A DNA stretch of 64,000 bases from PALSA-1353 sp050012375 (GCA_050012375.1 JBEKHH010000014.1:1-64000); one strand, 5' to 3'. Positions 17,089 to 26,305 are shown, counted from the first letter of the stretch. Numbers and translations: made by a program. Notes: generated by a model not told the origin, from the letters alone.

Positions 17089-18431
17089 TAACGCATCCAG
17101 CGCGCGCAAATCGTCGCCAGGCCCAGCAGGGTGGCGAACCCGGCCACATCGGTGATGGTCGTTGCGAAGATCGTCGCGGATTGGGCCGGATCGAATCCCA
17201 GCCGGCGCATCACAAACGGAATGGCCGCTCCGCTGACGCAAGCCAATGTTTGGGCGATGATCAGGGCAATCCCCACGACGACGCCCAGGGCGACGCCGTG
17301 ATGGAATTGCCAGATCATGGCGACGATCGCGGTGGTGATGCCGATGACCACGCCGCTGAGCAACCCTACGGTGGCCTCGCGCATCAGCACGTGCCGCAGT
17401 AATTTGCGATCGGTGCGTCCCTGGGTGATGCCGCGGATGGCGACGGACATCGCCTGCGCCGCCGCGTTGCTTCCCATGCTTGAGACGATGGGAATATAAA
17501 TCGCCAGCACCGAGAGCCGGCTGAGGGTTCCGCCGAACATGGCAACGACGATGCCAGCCAGGAATGCCGTCGCCAGGTTGACCTGGAGCCACCAGATTCG
17601 CTTGGAAAAACTAAATTGCCAGGAGCTGCCCAATCGTTCTTCGGCGCCCGCCCCGAAGAGGCGCTGCACGTCTTCGGTGGCTTCTTCCTGAATGACATCC
17701 ATGACGTCATCGAGCGTGACGAGCCCGCAAAGTCGCTGATCGGCATCGACGACCGGCAGCGCCAAAAACCGCGAAGATCGCATCTGTCGGGCCACTTCCT
17801 CCTGGTCCATGCCGGCCGGCACGGATTTGACGCCGGGGATCATGATGTCGCCCAGCAAACTGTCGAGCCGGGCCAGCAGCAGAGTGCGCATCGACAGCAC
17901 GCCGACGAGCCGGCGCTGCTCGTCCACGACGTAGACGTAGCTCATTTGTCCGAGTTCCTGGTGAATGCGGCGGAGTTCGGCAACGGCCTGTTCCACGGTG
18001 ATGTCCTTATGCAGGGCGGTCACCTGCGTGGTCATGATTCCGCCGGCGGTGTCGGGGGGATACTGCTCGAGTTGGCGCGACTCGGCGGCCTGTGACGCCC
18101 CAAACCGGCGCATCAGCCCGTCGTGCACGTCGCGATCCAGATTGCCGAGCAGATCGACGCGATCATCCGGGGCCATGGCGCACAAGATTCCCGAGGCCGC
18201 CTCCGGCGGCATGGTGGAAATCAACTTCGCGGCCCGGGCCGGTTCCATGCGGCGGAAGATTTCCCCCGCGGCGTCGGCGGCCATGTTCTGGGCGACACCG
18301 GCGGCAACCTCGACCGGCAGCAGCTCCAGCGCCACCACCCCTTCTTCGGCGCCGAGGCTTTGCAGTTGATCGGCGATTTCGCGCGGATCGTAAGCTTCTC
18401 CCTCAAATTCCCGGAGCAATTCCTCGCTCAT
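17088..18431 (-). CDS. mgtE: Magnesium transporter MgtE
   Basis: MgtE is a homodimeric Mg2+ channel gated by cytoplasmic Mg2+. The 447-residue protein has the N-terminal helical domain (about 10-125, with STMPPEAASGILCAMAPDDR), two CBS domains (about 130-255) and a C-terminal membrane domain with five hydrophobic helices (about 280-445). The order and length match the family. It lies 9 bases downstream of the acetyltransferase gene on the same strand, so the two are probably co-transcribed. The stop abuts a long palindrome that may end the transcript. Confidence 0.94.
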   Translation of the reverse strand: MSEELLREFEGEAYDPREIADQLQSLGAEEGVVALELLPVEVAAGVAQNMAADAAGEIFRRMEPARAAKLISTMPPEAASGILCAMAPDDRVDLLGNLDRDVHDGLMRRFGASQAAESRQLEQYPPDTAGGIMTTQVTALHKDITVEQAVAELRRIHQELGQMSYVYVVDEQRRLVGVLSMRTLLLARLDSLLGDIMIPGVKSVPAGMDQEEVARQMRSSRFLALPVVDADQRLCGLVTLDDVMDVIQEEATEDVQRLFGAGAEERLGSSWQFSFSKRIWWLQVNLATAFLAGIVVAMFGGTLSRLSVLAIYIPIVSSMGSNAAAQAMSVAIRGITQGRTDRKLLRHVLMREATVGLLSGVVIGITTAIVAMIWQFHHGVALGVVVGIALIIAQTLACVSGAAIPFVMRRLGFDPAQSATIFATTITDVAGFATLLGLATICARWMR

Positions 18432-18440
18432 GGCGGCCTT

Positions 18441-19001
18441 TTAGTTCAGTGCGAGATAGAAGAAAAGCACGACCGATTCCTTGACGAGGTCGTGATTCGA
18501 CCAGTAATGGGTGTCGAGACCGGCGGGCTCAAATCCCAACTTGGCCAGAAGCTGGATCGCCGGGAAATCATCCGCCGGCGCCTGTGCGGCCAGGGCCCGC
18601 AGGTTCCTCTGGCGGGTCTCATGAATCATCTGAAACATCAGGGCCGACGCCAATCCCTGGCGGCGGAATTCGAAGTCCACGCGAAGGTCGATGATTCGCA
18701 AGACGCCAGCAAGGGGATCGAGCCGGGCCGCGGCGGCGGCGACGGGGAGGGCGTCGTGCTCGGCCACCAGTGCGACGCCTTCGTCAGCCCCCGTGACGAT
18801 CTGCTTGATAGCGAACGCCTGCTCGATCCCCAGGGCATGGCGCAGCAGGCGCTTTTCCCGCAACGGACGCAATTGCGTCTTCCACGACACCGCCAGGGCC
18901 TCGCCGGCGCGATCGATGTGAAGATATTGCGACGACTCCGCCGTGGCGTCGATGTCCTTTACCGCATCGAGATCGGCCATGGTCATTGCGCGGATTTCCA
19001 T
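18441..19001 (-). CDS. GNAT-family acetyltransferase-like protein
   Basis: From the ATG at 19001 the product is 186 residues, starting MEIRAMTMADLDAVKDID, a typical GNAT first strand. The segment ending RIIDLRVDFEFRRQGLASAL resembles the acetyl-CoA loop (R/QxxGxG/A), where here RRQGLA replaces the glycine-rich version. The acceptor substrate is unknown. A longer reading with 32 extra N-terminal residues (to 19097) includes an implausible Lys/Arg-rich lead. It precedes mgtE by 9 bases; a role linked to Mg2+ transport is not implied. Confidence 0.7.
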   Translation of the reverse strand: MEIRAMTMADLDAVKDIDATAESSQYLHIDRAGEALAVSWKTQLRPLREKRLLRHALGIEQAFAIKQIVTGADEGVALVAEHDALPVAAAAARLDPLAGVLRIIDLRVDFEFRRQGLASALMFQMIHETRQRNLRALAAQAPADDFPAIQLLAKLGFEPAGLDTHYWSNHDLVKESVVLFFYLALN

Positions 19002-19105
19002 GCCCCAAGGATATCGCGCCGCGGGCAGGCATAAAACCGGGTCGTCCGATTTTGATTTTTGTTTTCTAGTTTCCGCTTTTCGATTTTCCGATACCATTCT
19101 TCCCC

Positions 19106-20703
19106 ATGGCGGCGATAAGTCTTGACCAGGCCATGAAGCTGGCCGATCAATTCAAATCTCAAGGCAACCTGGCTGAAGCTGAGAAGGTTTATCGCCAAAT
19201 CCTCTCGGCGGCGCCGGCGAATGCGGGGGCCCTCAATCTTCTGGCCACGGTCGTGGGCGACTGCAATCGGCTGGGCGAGGCCCGCGATCTATTTCGCCAG
19301 GCCACTCTGGCAGAGCCAACCTATCACGACGCATGGACCAATCTAAGTCTGTGCTGCGAACGGCTGGATGATTTGGATGAGGCGATCTCCGCCCGCCGCA
19401 GGGCCATGGAGCTGAAATCCGATTGGGCCGAGCACTGGCATCGTCTGGGCATTTGCCTGGCAAAACGCGGCGATGTGAAGGAGGGGATCGTTGCCTTGGG
19501 CAAGTCGCGGGAAATGGACCCCGACGCCGAGGGCATCTCTCACGATCTGATCATGGCCCTGTGCAAAGACAGCCAGCATCAGGCCGCAGAGGACCTGGCA
19601 TTCCCGCGGCCTCCGGCCAAGCCAGTCGGGGACCTGACCATGAGATACCTGGCGGACAGCTTGAAGAAGGCCGGGCGATTCGAGGACGCGACGGAAATCT
19701 GGCGTCGCACGCTGGAGATGGATCCCTCGCGCACGGAAGCGCGCGGGCAATGGGCGATGTGCCTCATCACCCTCGGCGATTACGAGCGCGGGTGGCGTGA
19801 ATACGAATCGCGCTGGGATTGCGATACGTTCGAAGGCAACCAACGCCTCGATCCGCTGCGCCAATGGGGCGTGCCCCCCACCGGCCATCCCGACGTCGCG
19901 GGAAAGACGGTTCTCCTTTACGCGGAGCAGGGCATCGGCGACGCCATTCAGTTCGTTCGATACGCATCGATCTTCGCCGCTCGAGGGGCGCGCGTCATCG
20001 TGCAATGCGTTTGGCCGCTGAAGGCCCTGCTGGAAAAATGCGTGGGCGTCCGTCTCGTTTACGGGGACAAGGAGACTTTGCCGAAGTATGACTGGCACAT
20101 CCCGTTGATGAGCCTAAGCTGGCGCTCGGCACGACGATGCGAACGATTCCCGCGGACATTCCCTATCTGCAAGCCGATTCCGCGCGGTGCAAGAGCTGGC
20201 AGGCGCGCGTGGAGTCGGCGGCGAGGCCGGGAAGCCGGCTCCGCGTGGGTTTGACCTGGGCGGGCAATCCCAAACACAAGAATGACTCCAATCGCTCGGT
20301 TGACCCCGCGCTGCTGTCAGGTCTGGCCGCGGTGGAAGGCGTCGATTTTTTCAGCCTGCAAAAATCGAAGGAGAACAAAAGGGCGGAATCGCCGCCCGGG
20401 CTTCGGCTCATCGATTTCACAAACTCGTTGTACGACTTCGCCGAGACCGCGGCGCTCATCGAGCAATTGGACCTTGTGATCAGCGCCGACACCGCCGTCG
20501 CCCACCTGGCCGGGGCGCTCGGAAAGCCGGTCTGGACGCTGATTCCAAATCCCCCGGATTTTCGCTGGCATGTGCGGGGCGACCAAACCGCGTGGTATCC
20601 GACGATGCGGCTGTTTCGGCAGGAATCCTACGGCGAATGGGCGGATGTCATGGAGAGAATCGTGCGAGAGCTGAAGATCCGGGCCGCCACGGCCCGCCTG
20701 TGA
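19106..20703 (+). pseudogene. TPR protein with C-terminal heptosyltransferase-like domain, frameshifted
   Basis: The first frame (19106-20254) encodes tetratricopeptide repeats (about residues 1-215), then the start of a glycosyltransferase-9-like domain. The second frame (continuing to 20703) encodes the rest, including VGLTWAGNPKHKND and SADTAVAHLAGALGKPVWTL, typical of ADP-heptose transferase folds. The first frame loses family character after HIPLMSL near 20115. The other frame resumes with KLALGTTMRTIPADIPYL, so a single missing base around 20112-20120 explains the break. It is either a real frameshift or a sequencing error. If intact it would be about 530 residues, of the type common near polysaccharide or protein glycosylation loci. 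Confidence 0.8.
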
Positions 20704-20764
20704 TTGCTGTGGACAATCGCGCCGGAATCGCCACAATACCCGGCCTTCAAACAACAGGAGAATT

Positions 20765-21085
20765 ATGGCAGAGGATACACAAGAAACTGGACAGCCCAGC
20801 GTTCAGGTCCTTCTGGACGAACGCGAGTTGCGGCAGATTTACAGCAATTCCTACCGCATTCACGCCACGGCCGACGAAGTGATCATCGATCTGGGCTTCA
20901 ACATGCCGAATCCCAATCCCCAGTCGGGCCAGCAACAACTGCTGCTGAAAATCACCGATCGGGTGGTGATGTCTTATCTGAACACCAAGCGCCTGGCGCA
21001 GTCGTTGCAGCAGCTGATCAAACGTTACGAGCAGCAGTTCGGCGAACTGGTGCCCAGTAGCCAGCGTCCGCCGGTCAACCGCTAA
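20765..21085 (+). CDS. DUF3467 family small protein
   Basis: The 106-residue protein matches the DUF3467 pattern: an N-terminal YSNSYRI strand, DEVIIDLGFNMPNP, and RVVMSYLNTKRLAQSLQQLIKRYEQQFG. Its biochemical role is unknown. A Shine-Dalgarno-like CAGGAG precedes the ATG by 6 bases. It follows the TPR-glycosyltransferase by 61 bases on the same strand and converges with the kinase/nucleotidyltransferase gene. Confidence 0.85.
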   Translation: MAEDTQETGQPSVQVLLDERELRQIYSNSYRIHATADEVIIDLGFNMPNPNPQSGQQQLLLKITDRVVMSYLNTKRLAQSLQQLIKRYEQQFGELVPSSQRPPVNR

Positions 21086-21117
21086 GTGGCCCAAGGCGAG
21101 TGTGAAGAGGGGGGCTC

Positions 21118-22677
21118 TCACGACGCCAGCCGGGCCGCCGCCGCCGAGCGGTCGTTCAGGGCGCCGGCCAGTTTGTCGCTGGTCAGAGGATGATTTCCAC
21201 TTTGCTGGATCTCAAGGGCGGCCGCGACGGAACCTAAATAAGCGGCGGCATGCAACGATCCTCCGCAGGCAAGCGTCAGGCTCGCCGTCGCCAACAGCGC
21301 GTCCCCGCAACCGAGCGGATCGACGACGCGGTTGGACAGGGCCGGAAGATACTCACTGGCCAATCGACCCAAAGGCGCATCACCGGAGCGCTGGGGCGGG
21401 CTGAATGTCACCAGGCCTTGCTTGCCGAGGGTGATGATTGCCTGGCGTGCCCCGGTCTCGCTGAGCAGCCTCCATACCGCCGCCCCAAGTCCGCTGGAGA
21501 AATCGTGCAGTGTTTCGCGCATCTCCCGCTCGGTCGGGCAGAGCAGGTCCACGGATTTGAACCACAACAAGCTGCTCTGCCGCCCGCTGACGTCGGCCGT
21601 CAGGATCGGCACGGTTTTTCGCAGCGACGGCATGATCCGCTCCAGGAGCGATTGAGTAATCAAACCATATCCAAAATCGGCGAACACCACCGCCGCGGCA
21701 TCCTGCGCCGCCGCCAGGATTTTTTCACCCAGATCGCCGGCGGCTTGCGAATCGATCGGATCGATGGCTCCCTGGTCCACCTTGAACAATTTGGTTTGAT
21801 CGGCCAGATACCGGCTCTTGGCGACGAGATGCCGGCGATGCCCGGAAGATTCAACCGCCAGACCGCGGGCCTTGAGCCGCATCTCGGTCTGGTGGGATTC
21901 CTGATCCCCGCCCAGGGCGGTCACGAGGGTGGCGCTGGCGCCCAGGCCGGCCAGGTGGAGGGCGATCACCGCCGCCCCGCCGTCGAAATCCTGGCTCTGG
22001 AGCTGGCGCAGGGCGATCATCGGCCCCTCGCCGGCGATTCCCGATGCGTCGCAGAAGTGGTAACGATCCAGGATGTAGTCCCCCACCACCACCACCTTTT
22101 GCCCGCGGAATTTCTGCAACAGCAGGCCCAGCGATCTGCCCGACAGATCGAATTTCTCCCTGAACCGCAGGACTTTTTCATCCGTAAACGCCTCGCGGTC
22201 TTCCAATGCATGAATCAAAGCCGTTGACGAATAGACCACGTCGCCGCTGGAAAAAACGACCCGGCCGCCGTGTTTTGCAACCATCTGCCGCTCGGCCAAA
22301 AATCGCGGATCGTGGTTTTGCTCGTACTCCTTGCCTTTGACGTAAATATCCGGCTGAAGCTGTTCGAGCAGTTCCACCGCCGACGGATGGGAGTTGACGT
22401 GGACCCAATCGACGCATTCCAGCGCCGCCAGGCTGACGGCGCGCAGATCGTCCGGGATCAGCGGCCGATCCACCCCTTTGCCCACCTGCGAATCCGCGCT
22501 GACGGTCACGACCAGTTCGTCGCCGAGGGATTTGGCGTATTGCAGGTGCTGAATATGTCCCGGATGAATGATGTCGAAACACCCGTGACAATGCACGACA
22601 ACCCGGCCGGCCCCGCGGGCCTTGCGCCGAAGGGCGGTCAGCCGCTCCAAATTGCAGATTTTTTGATTCGCCGACAT
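21118..22677 (-). CDS. Bifunctional HldE-like enzyme with reversed order: nucleotidyltransferase then PfkB kinase
   Basis: The 519-residue protein combines the two activities of HldE/RfaE, which make ADP-heptose by phosphorylating heptose-7-phosphate at C1 and adding a nucleotidyl group. In canonical HldE the kinase is N-terminal. Here the cytidylyltransferase-like domain comes first (HCHGCFDIIHPGH near residue 28; VKGKEYEQNHD near 115), and the ribokinase-type domain second (VVVVGDYILDRYHF near 195; PLGCGDALLA with the catalytic Asp near the end). I start at the ATG at 22677; a TTG at 22728 is possible. It diverges from the GT2 gene. The sugar substrate is inferred from family only. Confidence 0.85.
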   Translation of the reverse strand: MSANQKICNLERLTALRRKARGAGRVVVHCHGCFDIIHPGHIQHLQYAKSLGDELVVTVSADSQVGKGVDRPLIPDDLRAVSLAALECVDWVHVNSHPSAVELLEQLQPDIYVKGKEYEQNHDPRFLAERQMVAKHGGRVVFSSGDVVYSSTALIHALEDREAFTDEKVLRFREKFDLSGRSLGLLLQKFRGQKVVVVGDYILDRYHFCDASGIAGEGPMIALRQLQSQDFDGGAAVIALHLAGLGASATLVTALGGDQESHQTEMRLKARGLAVESSGHRRHLVAKSRYLADQTKLFKVDQGAIDPIDSQAAGDLGEKILAAAQDAAAVVFADFGYGLITQSLLERIMPSLRKTVPILTADVSGRQSSLLWFKSVDLLCPTEREMRETLHDFSSGLGAAVWRLLSETGARQAIITLGKQGLVTFSPPQRSGDAPLGRLASEYLPALSNRVVDPLGCGDALLATASLTLACGGSLHAAAYLGSVAAALEIQQSGNHPLTSDKLAGALNDRSAAAARLAS

Positions 22678-22751
22678 GAAAATATTTATCGGACGAACGG
22701 GCGATAGAACTAAACTCCGGGGGTTCAACCGTCCGATAATTCAGTTAAGTC

Positions 22752-23957
22752 ATGCGACTCAGCTACATCCTTGTAACGCGAAATCGCCGCCAGGCGGCTT
22801 TGGATATTCTGCGGTCCTTATCCGCAAACACGCCCCTGCCGGCCCAGGAGTGGGAGGCCTTCTGCATCGACAATGCCTCCACCGACGACACTGCCGCGGC
22901 GGTGCGAGCGGAATTGCCGAACGTTCGCCTGTTTTCCAACCGCCTGGATAAGGGGCCGGCCGCCGCCAATCAGGCCTTGGCCGCCTGTCGCGGCCGGCAA
23001 GTGATCAAACTGCGCGAAGGCGCCTATCCCGCGGACGGCGCGGCGATCCTGTCGCTGCTGTCGCATTTGGATTCCGACCCGGCGATCGGCGCCGTCGCAG
23101 GCCGGATGATCCTGCCTGACGGAAGCGCACTGGCCAGCCCACTGCCTTCGCTGGCGACGCCCGGGGCGAGTTGCTTCCGCAAAACCGTTCTCGACCGCAT
23201 CGGGGGATTTTCCACACTGTTCGGCCAGGCCGCGGAATATGATCTGGGTTTCCGCATCTTCGACGCGGGCTTTCGCATCGACAAGCGGGACGACATCATT
23301 TTTCGCAGCCAGGGCGTCGCCGGGGGCGTCGCTGAGGGCAAAGATGCCGATCGGTCAGAACTTCGCGCCCGCATCCGCGACCATCTGATCGTCGCCAGCC
23401 GCCGCCTGCCCGCCCGCCTCGCCCGCATTTACTGGCACGATTGGTGGATGCGCGAGAAAGCTCTCGCCGCCCATGCCGGCCACAGCCGCGCCGCCTGGGC
23501 CGGGTATTTCTCCGCCTGCCTGGCCAGGCTCGCACAACTCTACACCGCTCCGCAACCCATTTCCCGGCAAGCGATCGAGGACGTATTCGAATACCGTCGG
23601 CACGCCGCCATGGTCGGCGACTGGGCCCGGCGCAACAGCGTCTGGCGCGTCGTGCTCGCCGACTTCAGCGAAAACATCTGGGCGACCTACAACGCCTGCC
23701 GATCCACGGGCCTGCAAATGCGCTGCATCGCCGACAGCAATCCCGCGCTGGCAAAGCTGGTCTATCGCGGCCTGCCGATCGTGCCCGCCAACCGCGCATT
23801 CGAAGGCGGCGGCATCGACGGCGTCATCATCACACATTCCGATCCCGCACAGATCGAGGCGAATTTCAAGATCCTCCGCAACCACTTCCACGGCCCGATC
23901 CTTCGGCTCACCCAAACGCCCAGGGTCGCCACCCGCGTCCAGGCGACGGCGGCGTGA
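22752..23957 (+). CDS. Family 2 glycosyltransferase-like protein lacking the DxD motif
   Basis: The 401-residue protein opens with the GT-A nucleotide-binding strand RLSYILVTRNRR and CIDNASTDDT, and has the acceptor-side GAVAGRMILPDG and GGFSTLFGQAAEYDLGFRI (ED-like region). Where active GT2 enzymes carry the metal-binding Asp-x-Asp, this reads KLREGAYP. The last 110 residues (VVLADFSENIWATYNACR... GLPIVPANRAF) resemble a Rossmann-like CoA/NAD-binding module seen beside sugar enzymes. It may be an inactive or unusual transferase. A TAATTC box lies 11 bases upstream of the ATG. Confidence 0.75.
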   Translation: MRLSYILVTRNRRQAALDILRSLSANTPLPAQEWEAFCIDNASTDDTAAAVRAELPNVRLFSNRLDKGPAAANQALAACRGRQVIKLREGAYPADGAAILSLLSHLDSDPAIGAVAGRMILPDGSALASPLPSLATPGASCFRKTVLDRIGGFSTLFGQAAEYDLGFRIFDAGFRIDKRDDIIFRSQGVAGGVAEGKDADRSELRARIRDHLIVASRRLPARLARIYWHDWWMREKALAAHAGHSRAAWAGYFSACLARLAQLYTAPQPISRQAIEDVFEYRRHAAMVGDWARRNSVWRVVLADFSENIWATYNACRSTGLQMRCIADSNPALAKLVYRGLPIVPANRAFEGGGIDGVIITHSDPAQIEANFKILRNHFHGPILRLTQTPRVATRVQATAA

Positions 23958-23989
23958 GCACAATCCGAAGTTCCCTCAAGGAAAAATTT

Positions 23990-24088
23990 AACCGCAGAGA
24001 TCGCTGAGATCGCGGAGACAGACGCAGAGAAGAAGACGGCTGGAGATCTTCTCCGTCTGTCTCCGCGATCTCAGCGTGCTCCGCGGTT
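23990..24088. repeat. Long GATC/GCGGAGA-rich palindrome
   Basis: The arms, about 40 bases each (23990-24032 and 24048-24088), are near-perfect reverse complements built from units like CGCAGAGATCGCTGAGATCG, with a short loop around 24033-24047. It separates the GT2 and MATE genes, both on the plus strand. The right flank (GCGGTTCAATTTGG, 24083-24096) has a short echo at 109-121. Confidence 0.85.
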
Positions 24089-24159
24089 CAATTTGGCCTT
24101 AGGATTAAAGAAAACTTCAGATTTGTTTTCCGCCGCCATCGCGTAAACTTCTCCCAACC

Positions 24160-25587
24160 ATGGCCGACGCCCCCCGAAGTCCGCTTGCTGAACTCCTCGC
24201 CTTGGCGCTTCCCACCGTGGCGCAGATGGCCTCGTACACGGCCATGCAGTTCATCGACACGTGGATTCTCTCCCGGCTCGGGGACGCCCCGCCCACCGCC
24301 GCCTCCAACAGCGGAATGCTCGCCTTCGCCCCGCTGTCGCTGGGAATGGGAACCCTCGTCATCGTCAACGCCCTGGTCAGCCAAAGTTTCGGCGGGCGAG
24401 ATTTCAAGCAATGCGGCAGATTCCTCTGGCAGGGAATCTGGTTTGGCCTGGTTTTCAGCCTGTTCTTGCAGCCGCTGGCCCTCGTGGCCGATCCCATCTT
24501 CAAAATATTCCACCATCCCGCGCCCCTGGCGGCCATGGAAGCGACCTATTTCCGCATCGTCATGCTTGCGGCCACGGTCAAGCTCATCTCCACGTCCATC
24601 GGGCAATTCTCCCTGGGCATCGACCGCCCCAACAATCCGCTCGTCGCCGCCATCATCGGCGTCAGCATCAATGCCTTTGCCGCCTGGTGCATCGTCCTGG
24701 GCCATTGCGGATTTCATTCCTGGGGAATCGCCGGGGCGGCCTGGGCGCAAAACCTCGGCTGCGCCTGCGAAATGATCGTCCTCATCATCCTCGTTTTCCA
24801 AAAGCAGATCAGAATCCGGTTCAACGCCCTGGATCTTCGGCCGCGCTTCAGCGAGTTCATCACGCTCATCAAAGTCGGCGTTCCCTCCGGCCTCCAGTGG
24901 TTCAGCGATGTACTCGCCTGGTCGATCTTCTGCAACGGGGTGATCGGCCTGATCGGCCCGGCCGCCATGGCCGCCAATGCCTTCATGTTTCGTTATCTGG
25001 TTCTCAGCTTTCTGCCCACCGTCGGGCTTTCCGCCGCCGTCACCGCGCTGGTCGGCCGCTACATCGGAAGCCGCCAGCCCGACGTCGCCGCCCGCCGCGC
25101 TCATCTGGCCTTTGTCGTCGCTCTGGCATACGTGCTGATCTGTGGAATCGCCTTCATCGCCTTCCGCGCGCCCCTCATGCGATTCTTCACCTTCGACCCG
25201 GCCGTCATTCGCATCGGCTCGATCTATCTCATCTTCGCGGCGATTTATGAGCTTTCCGACGCGATGTACATCATCTACACCGGGGCTTTGCGCGGGGCCG
25301 GCGATACATTCGTCCCCACCGTGGTCATGGCCTGCCTTTGCTGGTCGATCAGCGTCTTCGGCGGATACGCGATGGCGCGGTGGGCGCCCGGCGCCGGCGT
25401 CGCCGGGCCGTGGATCATGGGCTGCATCTACGGCTGGATGCTCGGCCTGTACATGCTTCTGCGCTTCACCGGCGGAAAGTGGCGGAGAATTCATCTCCTG
25501 AAAACCGAAAACGGCGGCGAGCCGGTTCAGAATGGAAACGCACCGGCGCTCATTCTCCAATTCCCGCTGAACCAAGACAGGTCGTGA
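24160..25587 (+). CDS. MATE family efflux transporter
   Basis: The 475-residue membrane protein has about twelve hydrophobic helices in two similar halves (for example TVAQMASYTAMQFIDTWIL and VGVPSGLQWFSDVLAWSIF), typical of multidrug and toxic compound extrusion transporters that export cationic drugs or metabolites using Na+ or H+ gradients. The C-terminal tail (LGLYMLLRFTGGKWRRIHLL) is repeated in diverged form downstream at about 26184-26262. The start ATG at 24160 has no strong ribosome binding site. Substrate is unknown. Confidence 0.92.
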   Translation: MADAPRSPLAELLALALPTVAQMASYTAMQFIDTWILSRLGDAPPTAASNSGMLAFAPLSLGMGTLVIVNALVSQSFGGRDFKQCGRFLWQGIWFGLVFSLFLQPLALVADPIFKIFHHPAPLAAMEATYFRIVMLAATVKLISTSIGQFSLGIDRPNNPLVAAIIGVSINAFAAWCIVLGHCGFHSWGIAGAAWAQNLGCACEMIVLIILVFQKQIRIRFNALDLRPRFSEFITLIKVGVPSGLQWFSDVLAWSIFCNGVIGLIGPAAMAANAFMFRYLVLSFLPTVGLSAAVTALVGRYIGSRQPDVAARRAHLAFVVALAYVLICGIAFIAFRAPLMRFFTFDPAVIRIGSIYLIFAAIYELSDAMYIIYTGALRGAGDTFVPTVVMACLCWSISVFGGYAMARWAPGAGVAGPWIMGCIYGWMLGLYMLLRFTGGKWRRIHLLKTENGGEPVQNGNAPALILQFPLNQDRS

Positions 25588-25620
25588 TCGGTCACATTAT
25601 TCTTTCAGAAAGGACTTTAT

Positions 25621-26070
25621 ATGGCGACGATTTCCATTGCGGAAGTGCTGTGTGGGCAATTTGAGCGAGCTTGGCAGACGTTCCGAGACGCTTTGTCACC
25701 TCTCGACAACGAGCAGTTCTCCTCCGCCGATATCGAGTGGCTCGTGCCGCGAAACTTGGCCTACCATATTCTGGAAACGGCCGACTTTTATTCCTCGGAC
25801 TGCAACCCGGACGGGTTTGCTTGGGGGCATTTCATTGCCAAGAACAAGGACCAGATTCTCGATTATGCCCAGCAAGTTGAGGCCAAAGTGAAGCAGTGGT
25901 TGCTCAAGCATCGCGACCCGCAATTCCTCGAGCGGCAGTCGATCCTCACGGGAACGGGAGCGACCGTGCTGGATCGATCGCTCTATCTCTTGCGGCATAC
26001 GCAGCACCACCTGGGACAGATAAATTCCGAGCTTCGACGGCGCGGGCTGCCTCGCGGGCAATGGCGGTAA
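25621..26070 (+). CDS. DinB family protein
   Basis: The 149-residue protein fits the DinB/YfiT-like four-helix bundle, whose three metal-binding His lie on helices. Candidate His residues are YHILE near residue 50 and HTQHHLGQINSELRRRG near the C-terminus. The family includes bacillithiol-dependent transferases and many uncharacterised members, so function is not assigned. It lies between the MATE gene (33 bases upstream) and a diverged copy of the MATE tail, suggesting it entered or survived a local duplication. An AGAAAGGA-like ribosome binding site precedes the ATG. Confidence 0.8.
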   Translation: MATISIAEVLCGQFERAWQTFRDALSPLDNEQFSSADIEWLVPRNLAYHILETADFYSSDCNPDGFAWGHFIAKNKDQILDYAQQVEAKVKQWLLKHRDPQFLERQSILTGTGATVLDRSLYLLRHTQHHLGQINSELRRRGLPRGQWR

Positions 26071-26183
26071 CGGTTGACCAAGAACGTTCAGAATAGTTCT
26101 TCCCGAACCAGCGCGGTTCCTGGCAGCCCGTGGTTTTAGTCGTCGATGACCGAGTTATCCACTGGAATCTTTATAGACAGGGC

Positions 26184-26262
26184 GCGATCCTTGGCCTGTG
26201 GATGCTCCGGCGCTTCACCGGCGGAAAGTGGCGGGCCATTCATCTCGTCGAAAGCGAAATTC
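26184..26262 (+). pseudogene. Fragment of a second MATE transporter C-terminus
   Basis: The frame here reads LGLWMLRRFTGGKWRAIHLV, a close match to the end of the intact MATE protein (LGLYMLLRFTGGKWRRIHLL, near 25438-25500). Nothing upstream in this copy encodes the rest of a transporter. It looks like the remnant of a tandem MATE duplicate whose body was lost when the DinB region was formed. It directly precedes the ileS promoter. Confidence 0.7.
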
Positions 26263-26268
26263 CTTTTA

Positions 26269-26296
26269 TTGACCCGCCCGCTTTTTCCGATACAAT
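26269..26296 (+). promoter_or_regulatory. Promoter of the ileS leader
   Basis: TTGACC (26269-26274), a 16-base spacer and TACAAT (26291-26296) form a strong sigma-70-like match (five of six in each box). Transcription would be expected to begin near 26302-26304, only a few bases before the leader ATG at 26306, giving a leaderless or nearly leaderless message. Confidence 0.75.
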
Positions 26297-26305
26297 CCCG
26301 GAGAT

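Noticed and set aside
24088..25575. Long minus-strand frame opposite the MATE gene (495 codons)
   Set aside because: It is a shadow of the MATE coding strand: Asp/Gly/Glu-rich composition, no motifs, and the MATE reading is unmistakable.
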